A stretch of DNA of 33,597 nucleotides from Alphaproteobacteria bacterium (GTDB taxonomy: Bacteria; Pseudomonadota; Alphaproteobacteria; Sphingomonadales; Sphingomonadaceae). The number at the start of each line of letters is the position of its first letter. The stretch's first letter is position 1. A program made the position numbers and the translations under genes. Under the pieces are notes generated by a model. The model was not told where the DNA came from and did not search any database. It saw nothing but the letters and a program-made list of their open reading frames with translations. Positions 18,339 to 26,984 of the stretch are shown here, one piece after another. The DNA lies in contig JAQGLF010000006.1 in assembly GCA_028293025.1 (NCBI GenBank), forward strand, positions 1 through 33,597, in the 5' to 3' direction.

Positions 18339-19307
18339 CTACAGGGAAATGCGCCGCCCCTCCTCCGAAGCGCGCCGCGCGAGCTCGACGATTCGCAGCC
18401 CCTCGCGCGCGTCGAGTGGATCGACCGGCGGCGGCGTGCCTTCGATGATGGCGGCCGCAACCGCTTCGTAGAAAGCGAGATAGCGTCCCGGCTCGGTCGG
18501 CACCCGCTCGGAGCCGGCGGCCGTGGTGAGGGTGCCGAAATTTTCCGGCACATCCTCGCCGACCAGGCGCGGGTCCGCCCCCTGCTTCAGCGCCGCCTCC
18601 TGCGGATCGAGGCCGTATTTGACGAAGCTGCCGCCGGTGCCGTGGACGGAGAAGCGGGGCCGGGGGGCCATGGCCAGCGTCGACGCGCCGAGCACGACAC
18701 GCATCGCCCCGTATTCGAAGGTCAGCGAGAAATAATCGTCGACCGCCGCCCCCTCGCGCTGGGCGAGGATATCCGCCGACAAGGCGTCCGGCAGGCCGAA
18801 GAGCTGCAGCGCCTGGTCGATGAGATGCGGGCCGAGGTCGTTCAGGCTCCCCGCGCCGCCATCCCCGGCATCCTTCCACCCCGGCCTGATCTCCGGCCGG
18901 AAGCGGTCCCAATGCGCCTCGAACAGTCGCACCGCGCCCAGGCGTGGCAGCAGCATCTTCACCGTCACAAAGTCGCCGTCCCAGCGGCGGTTGTGGAAGA
19001 TCGTCAGCATCCGCTTGCGCTCCTCCGCAAGGGCGATCAGCGCGTCGGCCTCGTCCAGCGAGACGGTGAACGGCTTGTCGACGACGACATGCTTGCCCGC
19101 CTCGAGCGCCGCCCGGGCGAGGGGAAAGTGGGTGCGATTGGGGGTCGAGATCACGACGAGATCGATCCCCTCCGCCACCGCCGCCGCCTCGGCCTCGGCC
19201 GCACCGGCGACAATCGCCAGCTCCAGCTCCGGCAAGGCGCGGATCAAAGGCGCGTGGAAGGTCCTGCCGCCGAGCCCACGGCCGATCAGGGCCACCTTGA
19301 GAGCCAT
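18339..19307 (-). CDS. Gfo/Idh/MocA family NAD(P)-dependent oxidoreductase
   Basis: MALKVALIGRGLGGRTFHAPLIRALPELELAIVAG, VVISTPNRTHFPLARAALEAGKHVVVDKPFTVSLDEADALIALAEERKRMLTIFHNRRWDGDF. Confidence 0.9.
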   Translation of the reverse strand: MALKVALIGRGLGGRTFHAPLIRALPELELAIVAGAAEAEAAAVAEGIDLVVISTPNRTHFPLARAALEAGKHVVVDKPFTVSLDEADALIALAEERKRMLTIFHNRRWDGDFVTVKMLLPRLGAVRLFEAHWDRFRPEIRPGWKDAGDGGAGSLNDLGPHLIDQALQLFGLPDALSADILAQREGAAVDDYFSLTFEYGAMRVVLGASTLAMAPRPRFSVHGTGGSFVKYGLDPQEAALKQGADPRLVGEDVPENFGTLTTAAGSERVPTEPGRYLAFYEAVAAAIIEGTPPPVDPLDAREGLRIVELARRASEEGRRISL

Positions 19308-19346
19308 GTTGCGTCCACTCTCCCTTTCGCCGCGCTTTCTGGTAAT

Positions 19347-19360
19347 TGGGAACGCTAACA
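19347..19360. promoter_or_regulatory. Degenerate candidate operator TGGGAACGCTAACA (half site GCTAACA conserved)
   Basis: Reverse complement TGTTAGCGTTCCCA matches the left half of the 6205 and 7442 sites; lies in the divergent 18339-19307 / 19378-20382 gap. Confidence 0.4.
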
Positions 19361-19377
19361 TTGCGCAAGGAAGAGAT

Positions 19378-20382
19378 ATGGCTATCGGTCGCCGCGAGCT
19401 TTTCGGAACCGCCTTCGCCGCCGGTCTTGCCGCCGCGACCAATGCCGTCGCCCAGCAATGGGGCGACCCGCCGACGCCCGCCACGGGCGATCCCGACGCG
19501 CCCTTCTGGCCCTCGCGCGAGCGCTTTCCGCTCTGGCCGAAATCGCCGCCGGGCGTGCCGCGCCAGCCCCCCGCCTTCAACCCGACGATGAACGGACCGC
19601 ATGGCGCACGCGAATTATGGCTGCGCGGCGTGGCGGTGCCGGAGGTGCACGTCTTCCGCCCGGCCCGTTCCGACGGCTCGGCCCTGCTCTCCTTCCCCGG
19701 GGGCGGATACGAATTCCTCTCCGTCCAGAATGAGGGGCTGGACGTTGCGGAGCGCTTCAACGCCTACGAAACGACCGTCTTCGTCCTCACCTACCGTCTT
19801 CCCGGAGAGGGTTGGGCCGACCGCCATCTCGTCCCGCTGCAGGACGCGCAACGGGCGATGCGGCTGATCCGAAGCCGCGCGGCCGATCTTCGCATCGATC
19901 CTGCCCGTCTCGGCATCGTCGGCTTCTCGGCCGGGGGCCACCTTGCCGCCGATCTCGCGGCCAGTTTCGCCGAGCGCACCTACGCGCCGGTCGACGCGGC
20001 GGACAGCCTCTCCGCCCGCCCCGCCTTCGCCGGCCTCGTCTATCCGGTGACGAGCCTGCGGCCGCATATCGGCCATGCCGGCTCGAGCAAGATGCTGCTC
20101 GGCGACAATGCGCCGGAGCCGCTGGTCGATGCGCGCTCGCCCGCGCTTCATGTCGGCGCCGACACGCCGCCCTGCTTCCTCGTCCATACCCTCGACGATC
20201 CGGTCGTGCCGCTCGAGAACAGCCTGGACTGGATCGCCGCCTGCCGCGCGGCGAGGGTGCCGGTCGAGGCCCATCTGTTCGGCGAAGGCGGCCACGGCTT
20301 CGGCCTCCATCTGCCGTGGACTCTGCCGGGCTCGCGCTGGCCCGATCTGTTTCAGGCCTGGATAAAGCGCAATCACGGCTGA
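19378..20382 (+). CDS. Exported alpha/beta hydrolase (esterase/acetylxylan esterase-like)
   Basis: RR-containing signal (GRRELFGTAFAAGLAAATNAVAQ), SFPGGGYEFLS oxyanion region, nucleophile GFSAGGH, HTLDDPVVP acid, GGHGFGL base. Confidence 0.85.
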   Translation: MAIGRRELFGTAFAAGLAAATNAVAQQWGDPPTPATGDPDAPFWPSRERFPLWPKSPPGVPRQPPAFNPTMNGPHGARELWLRGVAVPEVHVFRPARSDGSALLSFPGGGYEFLSVQNEGLDVAERFNAYETTVFVLTYRLPGEGWADRHLVPLQDAQRAMRLIRSRAADLRIDPARLGIVGFSAGGHLAADLAASFAERTYAPVDAADSLSARPAFAGLVYPVTSLRPHIGHAGSSKMLLGDNAPEPLVDARSPALHVGADTPPCFLVHTLDDPVVPLENSLDWIAACRAARVPVEAHLFGEGGHGFGLHLPWTLPGSRWPDLFQAWIKRNHG

Positions 20383-20401
20383 GCGGCCGATCCATGCTGC
20401 T

Positions 20402-20426
20402 TGCATAATTATGCAGGTCTCTGCAT
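20402..20426. promoter_or_regulatory. ARG-box-like ArgR operator upstream of argC
   Basis: TGCATAATTATGCA (20402-20415, perfect palindrome) overlapping ATGCAG-GTCT-CTGCAT (20411-20426, perfect inverted repeat), 13-37 bp before the argC ATG. Confidence 0.65.
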
Positions 20427-20438
20427 AGACGCTCGCCT

Positions 20439-21440
20439 ATGATTCGCGTGGCCATCTTGGGAGCGTCGGGTTTCGCCGGCGCCGAGCTGCTCCGTCTCCT
20501 CGCCGGCCATCCGGAGCTGGAAGCGGGGCCGCTCTTTGCCGACAGCCAGGTGGGCCAGAAGCTTGCCGCCGTCCATCCGCATCTGGCGCCCGCTTATTCC
20601 GACATCATGCTCGAGCGCTATCGGCCGGAACGTCTCGACGGCGTCGGCCTCGTCTTCGCCGCCTTGCCGCACGGCCACAGCCAGAAGATCGCGCCCGGGA
20701 TCCTCGAACGCGGCATCCCCTTCGTCGACCTCGGCGCCGACTTCCGGCTCGATTCCGCCGCGGATTATGCGCGCTGGTACGGCGAAGAGCATACGACGCC
20801 GAACCTGCTCTCGCGCTTCGTCTACGGCATCCCCGAGCTTCACCGCGCCAGGATCGCCGGCGCGAAGGCGGTCGCGGCCGCCGGCTGCTACCCGACCTCG
20901 GCGATCCTCGCGCTGAAGCCGCTGATGGACCTGATTGAGCCGGACAGCATCGTCGTCGACGCCGCCTCTGGCGTATCCGGCGCGGGCAAGGGGCTCAAGG
21001 AGGATACCCATTTCAACACGGTCGACGAGAATTTCACCGCTTACGGCCTCCTCACCCATCGCCATACCGCCGAGATGGAGATGGCGCTGGGCGGGCGGGT
21101 GCTGTTCACGCCGCATCTCGCGCCGATGAACCGCGGCATCCTCGCCACCTGCTATGCGACCGCCCGGGGCGCCTGCGATCCGCTGGCGGCGCTCCGGGAC
21201 GCCTATGCGGACGAGCCCTTCGTCCACGTGTCGGAACGGCCGCCATCGACGAAGTGGACCATGGGCTCCAACGCAATCCACCTCACCGCCCGCTACGATG
21301 CCCGGACCGGCCGCATCCTCGCCATCGCGGCCCTCGACAATCTCGTGAAAGGAGCCGCCGGACAGATGATCCAATGCGCCAATCTGATGCTGGGCCTCGA
21401 CGAGGGCGCCGGCCTGTCGCGCGTGGGGATGTGGCCATGA
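20439..21440 (+). CDS. argC: N-acetyl-gamma-glutamyl-phosphate reductase
   Basis: MIRVAILGASGFAGAELLRLLAGHPELE, FVDLGADFRLDSAADYARWYGEEHTTP, AAAGCYPTSAILALKPL, ASGVSGAGKG, HRHTAEMEM. Confidence 0.96.
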   Translation: MIRVAILGASGFAGAELLRLLAGHPELEAGPLFADSQVGQKLAAVHPHLAPAYSDIMLERYRPERLDGVGLVFAALPHGHSQKIAPGILERGIPFVDLGADFRLDSAADYARWYGEEHTTPNLLSRFVYGIPELHRARIAGAKAVAAAGCYPTSAILALKPLMDLIEPDSIVVDAASGVSGAGKGLKEDTHFNTVDENFTAYGLLTHRHTAEMEMALGGRVLFTPHLAPMNRGILATCYATARGACDPLAALRDAYADEPFVHVSERPPSTKWTMGSNAIHLTARYDARTGRILAIAALDNLVKGAAGQMIQCANLMLGLDEGAGLSRVGMWP

Positions 21441-22597
21441 GCATCACTGCCCCCGACGGCTTCGTGGCCGCCGGCTGCCATGCCGGGGTCAAGCGCCGCC
21501 GTTACGACATGGCGCTCGTCGCGGCCGAGGACCGCAAGCCGGTGCCGGCGGCGGCGGTCTTCACCCAGAACAAGTTCGCGGCGCCCCCGGTGCTGCTCGA
21601 TCGGCAGCGCCTCGCCGAAAACGGCGGCCAGGCCGCGGCGGTGATCGTCAATTCCGGCAATGCCAATGCGGGCACGGGCGCGGCGGGAATGGCCGATGCC
21701 GAGGCGATGGCCGCGGCGGCTGCGGCGGCGCTCGGCACCGATCCTCGGGATGTGCTCGTCTGCTCGACCGGCATCATCGGCACGCCCCTGCCGATGGACA
21801 GGATCCTCGCGGCGACGCCGAAGCTGGCGAAGAAGCTCTCCGCCGGGGGCGCGCACGACGCGGCCACCGCCATCCTCACCACCGACCACGTCGCCAAGGA
21901 GGCCGTAATCCGCGGCACGACCTTCACCCTCGGCGGCATGGCCAAGGGCTGCGGCATGATCGCGCCGAACATGGCGACGATGCTCGCCTTCCTCACCACC
22001 GACGCCGCGGTGACGTCCGAGGAAATGACCGCCATCCTTCGCGACGCGGCGGACCGTACGTTCAACACGCTAAACGTCGACGGCGCGACCTCGACCAACG
22101 ACACCGTGATCCTTCTGGCCTCCGGCCGCCGCGGCCGCCCGGACCTGAAGGAATTCGCCGACGCGGTGCACAGACTCTGCGAGGACCTCACCTATCAGAT
22201 GGCGCGCGACGCCGAGGGCATGACCAGGATGGTGCTGCTCAGGGTGACCGGCGCCGCTTCCGATGCCGAGGCGCGCATCGCCGCCAAGAACATCGCCGAG
22301 AACAATCTCGTCAAATGTTCCTGGTATGGCGGCGATCCTTATTGGGGCCGTCTGCTCGGCGCCGCCGGCTCGGCGGGAATCGACTTCGAGCCCGAGAAGA
22401 CCGAGGTCGCCTATGGCGGCATCATCGTCTCGCGCGGCGGCACCAATGCCGACCATGACGAAGCCGCCCTCGCCGCCCATATGAAGCAGGAGAAGATCGA
22501 GATCGAGGTCGCGCTCGGCCTCGGCGCCGGCGCCGCACAGGTGATCGGCATCGATCTCGGCCCCGGCTACATCAAAGAGAATTCGAGGACCTCGTGA
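21437..22597 (+). CDS. argJ: Bifunctional ornithine acetyltransferase/N-acetylglutamate synthase
   Basis: GFVAAGCHAGVKRRRYDMALV, NSGNANAGTGAAGMADAE, GMAKGCGMIAPNMATMLAFLTTDA, FNTLNVDGATSTNDT; ATGA overlap with argC. Confidence 0.96.
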   Translation: MSITAPDGFVAAGCHAGVKRRRYDMALVAAEDRKPVPAAAVFTQNKFAAPPVLLDRQRLAENGGQAAAVIVNSGNANAGTGAAGMADAEAMAAAAAAALGTDPRDVLVCSTGIIGTPLPMDRILAATPKLAKKLSAGGAHDAATAILTTDHVAKEAVIRGTTFTLGGMAKGCGMIAPNMATMLAFLTTDAAVTSEEMTAILRDAADRTFNTLNVDGATSTNDTVILLASGRRGRPDLKEFADAVHRLCEDLTYQMARDAEGMTRMVLLRVTGAASDAEARIAAKNIAENNLVKCSWYGGDPYWGRLLGAAGSAGIDFEPEKTEVAYGGIIVSRGGTNADHDEAALAAHMKQEKIEIEVALGLGAGAAQVIGIDLGPGYIKENSRTS

Positions 22598-23463
22598 ACA
22601 GCGCCTCCGCGACCGCCCGGATCCTCGTCCAGGCCCTGCCCTATATCCGCCGCTTCGCCGGCAAGGCCGTGGTGGTGAAACTGGGCGGCGCGGCGCTCGA
22701 CGCCGAGCTCGACCAGGCGCTGGCGCAGGACGTGCTGCTGCTGCGCTCGGTCGGCGTGCGCTGCGTCCTCGTCCATGGCGGCGGCCCGCAGGTCGACGTG
22801 ATGATGCGCCGGCTGAACATGGTGCCGGAGTTCAAGGACGGCCTCCGGGTGACCAATGCCGAGACGCTGGAAGTCGTGCGGATGGTGCTGGTCGGCAAGA
22901 TCAACCGCGACCTCGTCGGCACGATCAACCGCGAAGCGCTCGACGATCCGGTCGCGGTCGGGGTTTCGGGCGAGGATGGCGGCCTGCTCACCGTGACGCC
23001 GCGGGAATCGTCGCTCGGCTTCGTCGGCGACGTCAGCCATGTCCGCGCCTCGGTTCTCCACCGCCTGCTCGACGAGGGCCTGACCCCGGTCGTCTCGACG
23101 GTCGGTGCCGACGCCACCGGCCAGCCCTATAATATCAATGCCGACGAGGCGGCGCGCGCCATCGCCGTCGCGATGGGCGCCGAGAAGATCGTCTATCTGA
23201 CCGCCGCCCCCGGCCTGCTCCAGGATGTCGCCGACGAGGGCTCGCTCGTCCACCGCCTGACCTCGGCCGAGCTTTACGGGCAGATGGAGAGCGACGGCGT
23301 CACCGAGGGCATGATCCCGAAGCTCCGGGCCTGCGCCGAGGCGGTCGATGCCGGCGTCGGCACCGCGCATATCATCGACGGGCGGGTGCCGCACGCCTTG
23401 CTCATCGAGCTGCTGACCGACGAGGGCATCGGCACGATGATCCGCCGGGAGAAGAATTGGTGA
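22594..23463 (+). CDS. argB: Acetylglutamate kinase
   Basis: ALPYIRRFAGKAVVVKLGGAALD, LVHGGGPQVDVMMRRLN, FKDGLRVTNAETLEVVRMVLVGKINRDLV; GTG start overlapping the argJ stop. Confidence 0.96.
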   Translation: MNSASATARILVQALPYIRRFAGKAVVVKLGGAALDAELDQALAQDVLLLRSVGVRCVLVHGGGPQVDVMMRRLNMVPEFKDGLRVTNAETLEVVRMVLVGKINRDLVGTINREALDDPVAVGVSGEDGGLLTVTPRESSLGFVGDVSHVRASVLHRLLDEGLTPVVSTVGADATGQPYNINADEAARAIAVAMGAEKIVYLTAAPGLLQDVADEGSLVHRLTSAELYGQMESDGVTEGMIPKLRACAEAVDAGVGTAHIIDGRVPHALLIELLTDEGIGTMIRREKNW

Positions 23464-24326
23464 GCGACCTTCTGACCATCGCCGACCTCGGCCGCGACGG
23501 GCTGGAGGCGATCCTCGCTCTGTCCGAGCGCAACGATCTCGGCCGCCCGCTCGCCGGCAAGGGCGTCGCGCTCGTCTTCCAGAAGCCGAGCGCGCGCACT
23601 CGCAATTCGATGGAGATGGCGGTCGTCCAGCTCGGCGGCCATCCCGTCTATATCCAGAAGGACGAGGTCGGGCTCGGCGCGCGCGAGACGGCCGAGGACG
23701 TGGCGCGCACCCTCGCCTGCTTCCACGAAGTGGTGGCGGCGCGGGTGATGGACCATCGCGACCTGGAAAGGATGGCGGCGGCGATCGACAAGCCGGTGCT
23801 CAACATGCTCTCGGACCGCTCGCACCCCTTGCAGGCGCTCGCCGACCTGCTGACGGCGAAGCAGTTGCTCGGCGGCCTCGAAAATGCGCGCATCGCCTAT
23901 GTCGGCGACGCCAACAATGTCTGTCACTCGCTGGCCGAGGCCTGCTCCCTGCTCGGCGTGCCGCTCAGCATCGCCGGTCCGCAAGGCTATGGATTCAGCG
24001 ATGAGATGGAGGGCGTTCGGCAAGTCGCCGACCCCGCCGAGGCCGTGCAAGGCGCGAACATCGTCTATACCGATGTCTGGGTCTCGATGGGCCAGGACGA
24101 GGAAGCGGAGCGGCGGCGTCAGGCCTTCGCGCCCTATCAGGTGACTTCGGAGCTGATGGCGAAGGGCCGCGACGCCTGGTTCCTCCACTGCCTCCCCGCC
24201 CGCCGCGGCGAGGAGGTGACCGACGATGTGATGGAGAGCGCGAAGAGCGCGGTGTGGCGCCAGGCGGAGAACCGCATGCACACCGCCCGGGGCGCGCTGG
24301 CGTGGATGCTGGGGGCGAGGCCGTGA
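23460..24326 (+). CDS. argF: Ornithine carbamoyltransferase (N-acetylornithine carbamoyltransferase not excluded)
   Basis: FQKPSARTRNSMEMAVVQLGGHPVYIQ, RVMDHRDLERMAAAIDKPVLNMLSDRSHPLQALADLLT, DANNVCHSLAEAC, FLHCLPARRGEEVTDDVM. GTG 23460 (or TTG 23457) start. Confidence 0.93.
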   Translation: MSDLLTIADLGRDGLEAILALSERNDLGRPLAGKGVALVFQKPSARTRNSMEMAVVQLGGHPVYIQKDEVGLGARETAEDVARTLACFHEVVAARVMDHRDLERMAAAIDKPVLNMLSDRSHPLQALADLLTAKQLLGGLENARIAYVGDANNVCHSLAEACSLLGVPLSIAGPQGYGFSDEMEGVRQVADPAEAVQGANIVYTDVWVSMGQDEEAERRRQAFAPYQVTSELMAKGRDAWFLHCLPARRGEEVTDDVMESAKSAVWRQAENRMHTARGALAWMLGARP

Positions 24327-24355
24327 CAACGCTGCCGCACCAGTTCCTCCACGGT

Positions 24356-24457
24356 ACGGGGAGGGGGACCATGCGCAGCATGGTGGAGGGGGCCCGCCTC
24401 CTCGCGCTCGCTACGCTCGCCCCCCTCCACCGCACTATGTGCGGTCCCCCTCCCCGT
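24356..24457. repeat. Intergenic palindromic repeat between argF and argR
   Basis: ACGGGGAGGGGGACC (24356-24370) is the exact reverse complement of GGTCCCCCTCCCCGT (24443-24457); the inner GGTGGAGGGGG / CCCCCTCCACC arms also pair. Confidence 0.75.
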
Positions 24458-24474
24458 TCCGGGGAGGAGCAAGA

Positions 24475-24945
24475 ATGACCGACGCCCGATCCCGTCGCCA
24501 GCGCGTCATCGCCGACCTCCTCCGCGCCGAGCCGATCGGCAGCCAGGAGGAAGTGACCGAGCGGCTGTCCGTCCAGGGCTTCGCCGTCACCCAGGCGACC
24601 GTGTCGCGCGACCTCGACCAATTGGGCGCGGTCAAGGTCAAGCGCGGCGGGAGCCTGCGCTACATGCTCCCGGACGCGATCGGCGACACCGACTGGGCCG
24701 CCGCCCGGCTGGGGCGGATCTTCGCCGAATGGGTGCAGTCGGTCGAGAGCGCCGGCCCTTTGCTCGTGCTCAGGACGCCGCCCGGCTCGGCCCATATCGT
24801 CGGCCTCGCGCTCGATCAGGCGAAGCTTCCCGAAGTGGCCGGCACGATATGCGGCGACGACACCCTCTTCCTTGCCCTCCGCGACGGCGTCGACGCCCGC
24901 GCCACCGCCGCCAAGCTTCGCAACCTTTCCCAGGAACGCTCATGA
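24475..24945 (+). CDS. argR: Arginine repressor ArgR
   Basis: [60 protein letters not shown] and [32 protein letters not shown]: ArgR winged-helix and core domains. Confidence 0.94.
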   Translation: MTDARSRRQRVIADLLRAEPIGSQEEVTERLSVQGFAVTQATVSRDLDQLGAVKVKRGGSLRYMLPDAIGDTDWAAARLGRIFAEWVQSVESAGPLLVLRTPPGSAHIVGLALDQAKLPEVAGTICGDDTLFLALRDGVDARATAAKLRNLSQERS

Positions 24946-26168
24946 CCCTCAACCCGCCGAAGAAGGTGGTGCTCGCTTATTCGGGCGGCCTCGACACCTC
25001 GATCATCCTCAAATGGCTGCAGACCGAATATCGGGCGGAGGTGGTGACCTTCACCGCCGATCTCGGCCAGGGCGAGGAGGTCGAGCCGGCCCGGCGCAAG
25101 GCGGAGCTGCTCGGCATCAAGCCGGAGAACATCTTCATCGAGGATCTGCGCGAGGAGTTCGTCCGCGATTACGTCTTCCCGATGTTCCGCGCCAACGCCC
25201 TCTACGAGGGGCAATATCTGCTCGGCACGTCGATCGCCCGGCCGCTGATCGCCAAGAAGCAGATCGAGATCGCGCGCGCGGTCGGCGCCGACGCGGTCTG
25301 TCACGGCGCCACCGGCAAGGGCAACGACCAGATCCGCTTCGAGCTTGGTTATTATGCGCTCGAGCCCGATATCCGCGTCGTCGCGCCCTGGCGGGAATGG
25401 GACTTCGCCAGCCGCGAGCATCTCATCCAGTTCGCCGAGCAGCACCAGATCCCGATCGCGAAGGACAAACGCGGCGAGGCGCCCTTCTCGGTCGACGCCA
25501 ACCTCCTCCACTCCTCCTCCGAAGGGAAGGTGCTTGAGGATCCGGCCGTCGAGCCGCCGGAATATGTCCACCAGCGCACCCTCTCGCCGGAGGACGCGCC
25601 CGACAAGGCGACGATCGTCGAGATCGGCTTCGAGCGCGGCGACCCCGTCTCGATCGATGGCGAGCCGCTCTCGCCCGCCACCCTGCTCGCCCGCCTCAAC
25701 GATCTCGGCCGCGACAACGGCATCGGCCGGCTCGATCTGGTCGAGAACCGCTTCGTCGGCATGAAGTCGCGCGGCGTCTACGAAACGCCCGGCGGCACCA
25801 TCCTGCTCGCCGCCCATCGCGGCATCGAATCGATCACGCTCGATCGCGGCGCCTCGCATCTCAAGGACGAATTGATGCCGCGCTATGCGGAGCTGATCTA
25901 TAACGGCTTCTGGTTCTCGCCGGAGCGGGAGATGCTGCAGGCGGCGATCGACCGGAGCCAGGAGCGCGTCTCGGGCAGCGTCCGGGTCAAGCTCTACAAG
26001 GGCAATGCGAATGTGATCGGCCGCACCAGCCCGCAATCGCTCTACGACCAGGATCTCGTCACTTTCGAGGAAGGCTCGGGCGGCTACGACCAGCGCGACG
26101 CCGCCGGCTTCATCAAGCTGAACGCGCTGCGGCTGCGGATCGGCGCGCGGCGGACGATTCGCGATTGA
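24942..26168 (+). CDS. argG: Argininosuccinate synthase
   Basis: [62 protein letters not shown] overlaps the argR stop. Confidence 0.97.
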   Translation: MTLNPPKKVVLAYSGGLDTSIILKWLQTEYRAEVVTFTADLGQGEEVEPARRKAELLGIKPENIFIEDLREEFVRDYVFPMFRANALYEGQYLLGTSIARPLIAKKQIEIARAVGADAVCHGATGKGNDQIRFELGYYALEPDIRVVAPWREWDFASREHLIQFAEQHQIPIAKDKRGEAPFSVDANLLHSSSEGKVLEDPAVEPPEYVHQRTLSPEDAPDKATIVEIGFERGDPVSIDGEPLSPATLLARLNDLGRDNGIGRLDLVENRFVGMKSRGVYETPGGTILLAAHRGIESITLDRGASHLKDELMPRYAELIYNGFWFSPEREMLQAAIDRSQERVSGSVRVKLYKGNANVIGRTSPQSLYDQDLVTFEEGSGGYDQRDAAGFIKLNALRLRIGARRTIRD

Positions 26169-26392
26169 CTTCGACAGGTCGTGTGCCAGCAGCACGAAGA
26201 TCAGGAGCGGATCTTTACTTGTGTGCGCCCATTGACTTGCCTTGGCGCAGGTGAGACTCTGATTGACTGAGCGCCGAGTCCCATTGCTCGTCGTGGAAAT
26301 TTGGAAGATCGTTGCGAAAAACGAAGGCGGGAGCCCGTTTGCCGGCTAGATCCCGCACGTTCCCGTTCGTCCGGCGCAAAGGAGAGGGAGCT

Positions 26393-26941
26393 ATGATCAC
26401 CGCACTCAACATGACGGTCCCGCTGAAGCAGGACCCGGAATCGCTCGAGAAGCTCCAGCAGCTCAAGGCCGCCTTCGCCGATCATATCCAGCCGGCGATC
26501 GACGCCGTCCTTCGCAAGTCGAAGATCGTCCACTTCGCACGGGTGCTCGTCATTCACGACAAGTTCCTGCAGGTGATCACCGAGTTCGATGGCGATCCGA
26601 TGGAATATACGGAATTCTTCCGCCGTGAGCTGCCGGCCGTGTTCAAGCCGATCTTCGAGCTGGCGGAAGGCGCGCCGGACTGGGACGATCTTAACAACCA
26701 GGACACCTTCTTCGAAGCGTCGAAGGGATTGAACGTCACGGCGCTCGGCCGCTCCACGGACGGCCGCCCGGATCAGGGGTGGCTGTTCAGCTATTTCGAC
26801 AAGTCGGTGCGCGAGATTGAGGAAGCGCTTGCCGGCGGCGGCTCTGGCGCCCTCATCACGGCTGAGCCGACGGATGCAAGCGGGTCCACGGTCGCGAATG
26901 CTCCGGCAGGACCGGCTTCGCCCCAGCTCGCCGACGGCTGA
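26393..26941 (+). CDS. Uncharacterised HFAR/FDGD-motif protein encoded next to a DyP peroxidase
   Basis: LKQDPESLEKLQQLKAAF...IVHFARVLVIHDKFLQVITEFDGDPMEYTEFFRRELPAVFKPIFE; AGGAGAGGGAG RBS; 43 bp upstream of the peroxidase gene in the same orientation. Confidence 0.75.
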   Translation: MITALNMTVPLKQDPESLEKLQQLKAAFADHIQPAIDAVLRKSKIVHFARVLVIHDKFLQVITEFDGDPMEYTEFFRRELPAVFKPIFELAEGAPDWDDLNNQDTFFEASKGLNVTALGRSTDGRPDQGWLFSYFDKSVREIEEALAGGGSGALITAEPTDASGSTVANAPAGPASPQLADG

Positions 26942-26984
26942 AGGAGAGGCGGCGGGGGGCGAACGGCCTCCGCCGCACGCCGCC

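Noticed and set aside
16027-19602. 1191-aa open frame on the minus strand opposite GH3
   Set aside because: Arg/Gly/Ala-rich shadow ORF typical of high-GC DNA, antisense to a clear GH3 gene and overlapping the MocA gene; no recognisable domain.
24361-24440. Could the argF-argR palindrome be a CRISPR or tRNA-like element?
   Set aside because: Only one inverted-repeat unit with no regularly spaced direct repeats and no cloverleaf; fits a dispersed palindromic repeat.
26169-26215. Weak inverted repeat after argG (CTTCGACAGGTCGTG...CACGAAG)
   Set aside because: Short, mismatched arms and no T-run; not enough to call a terminator.
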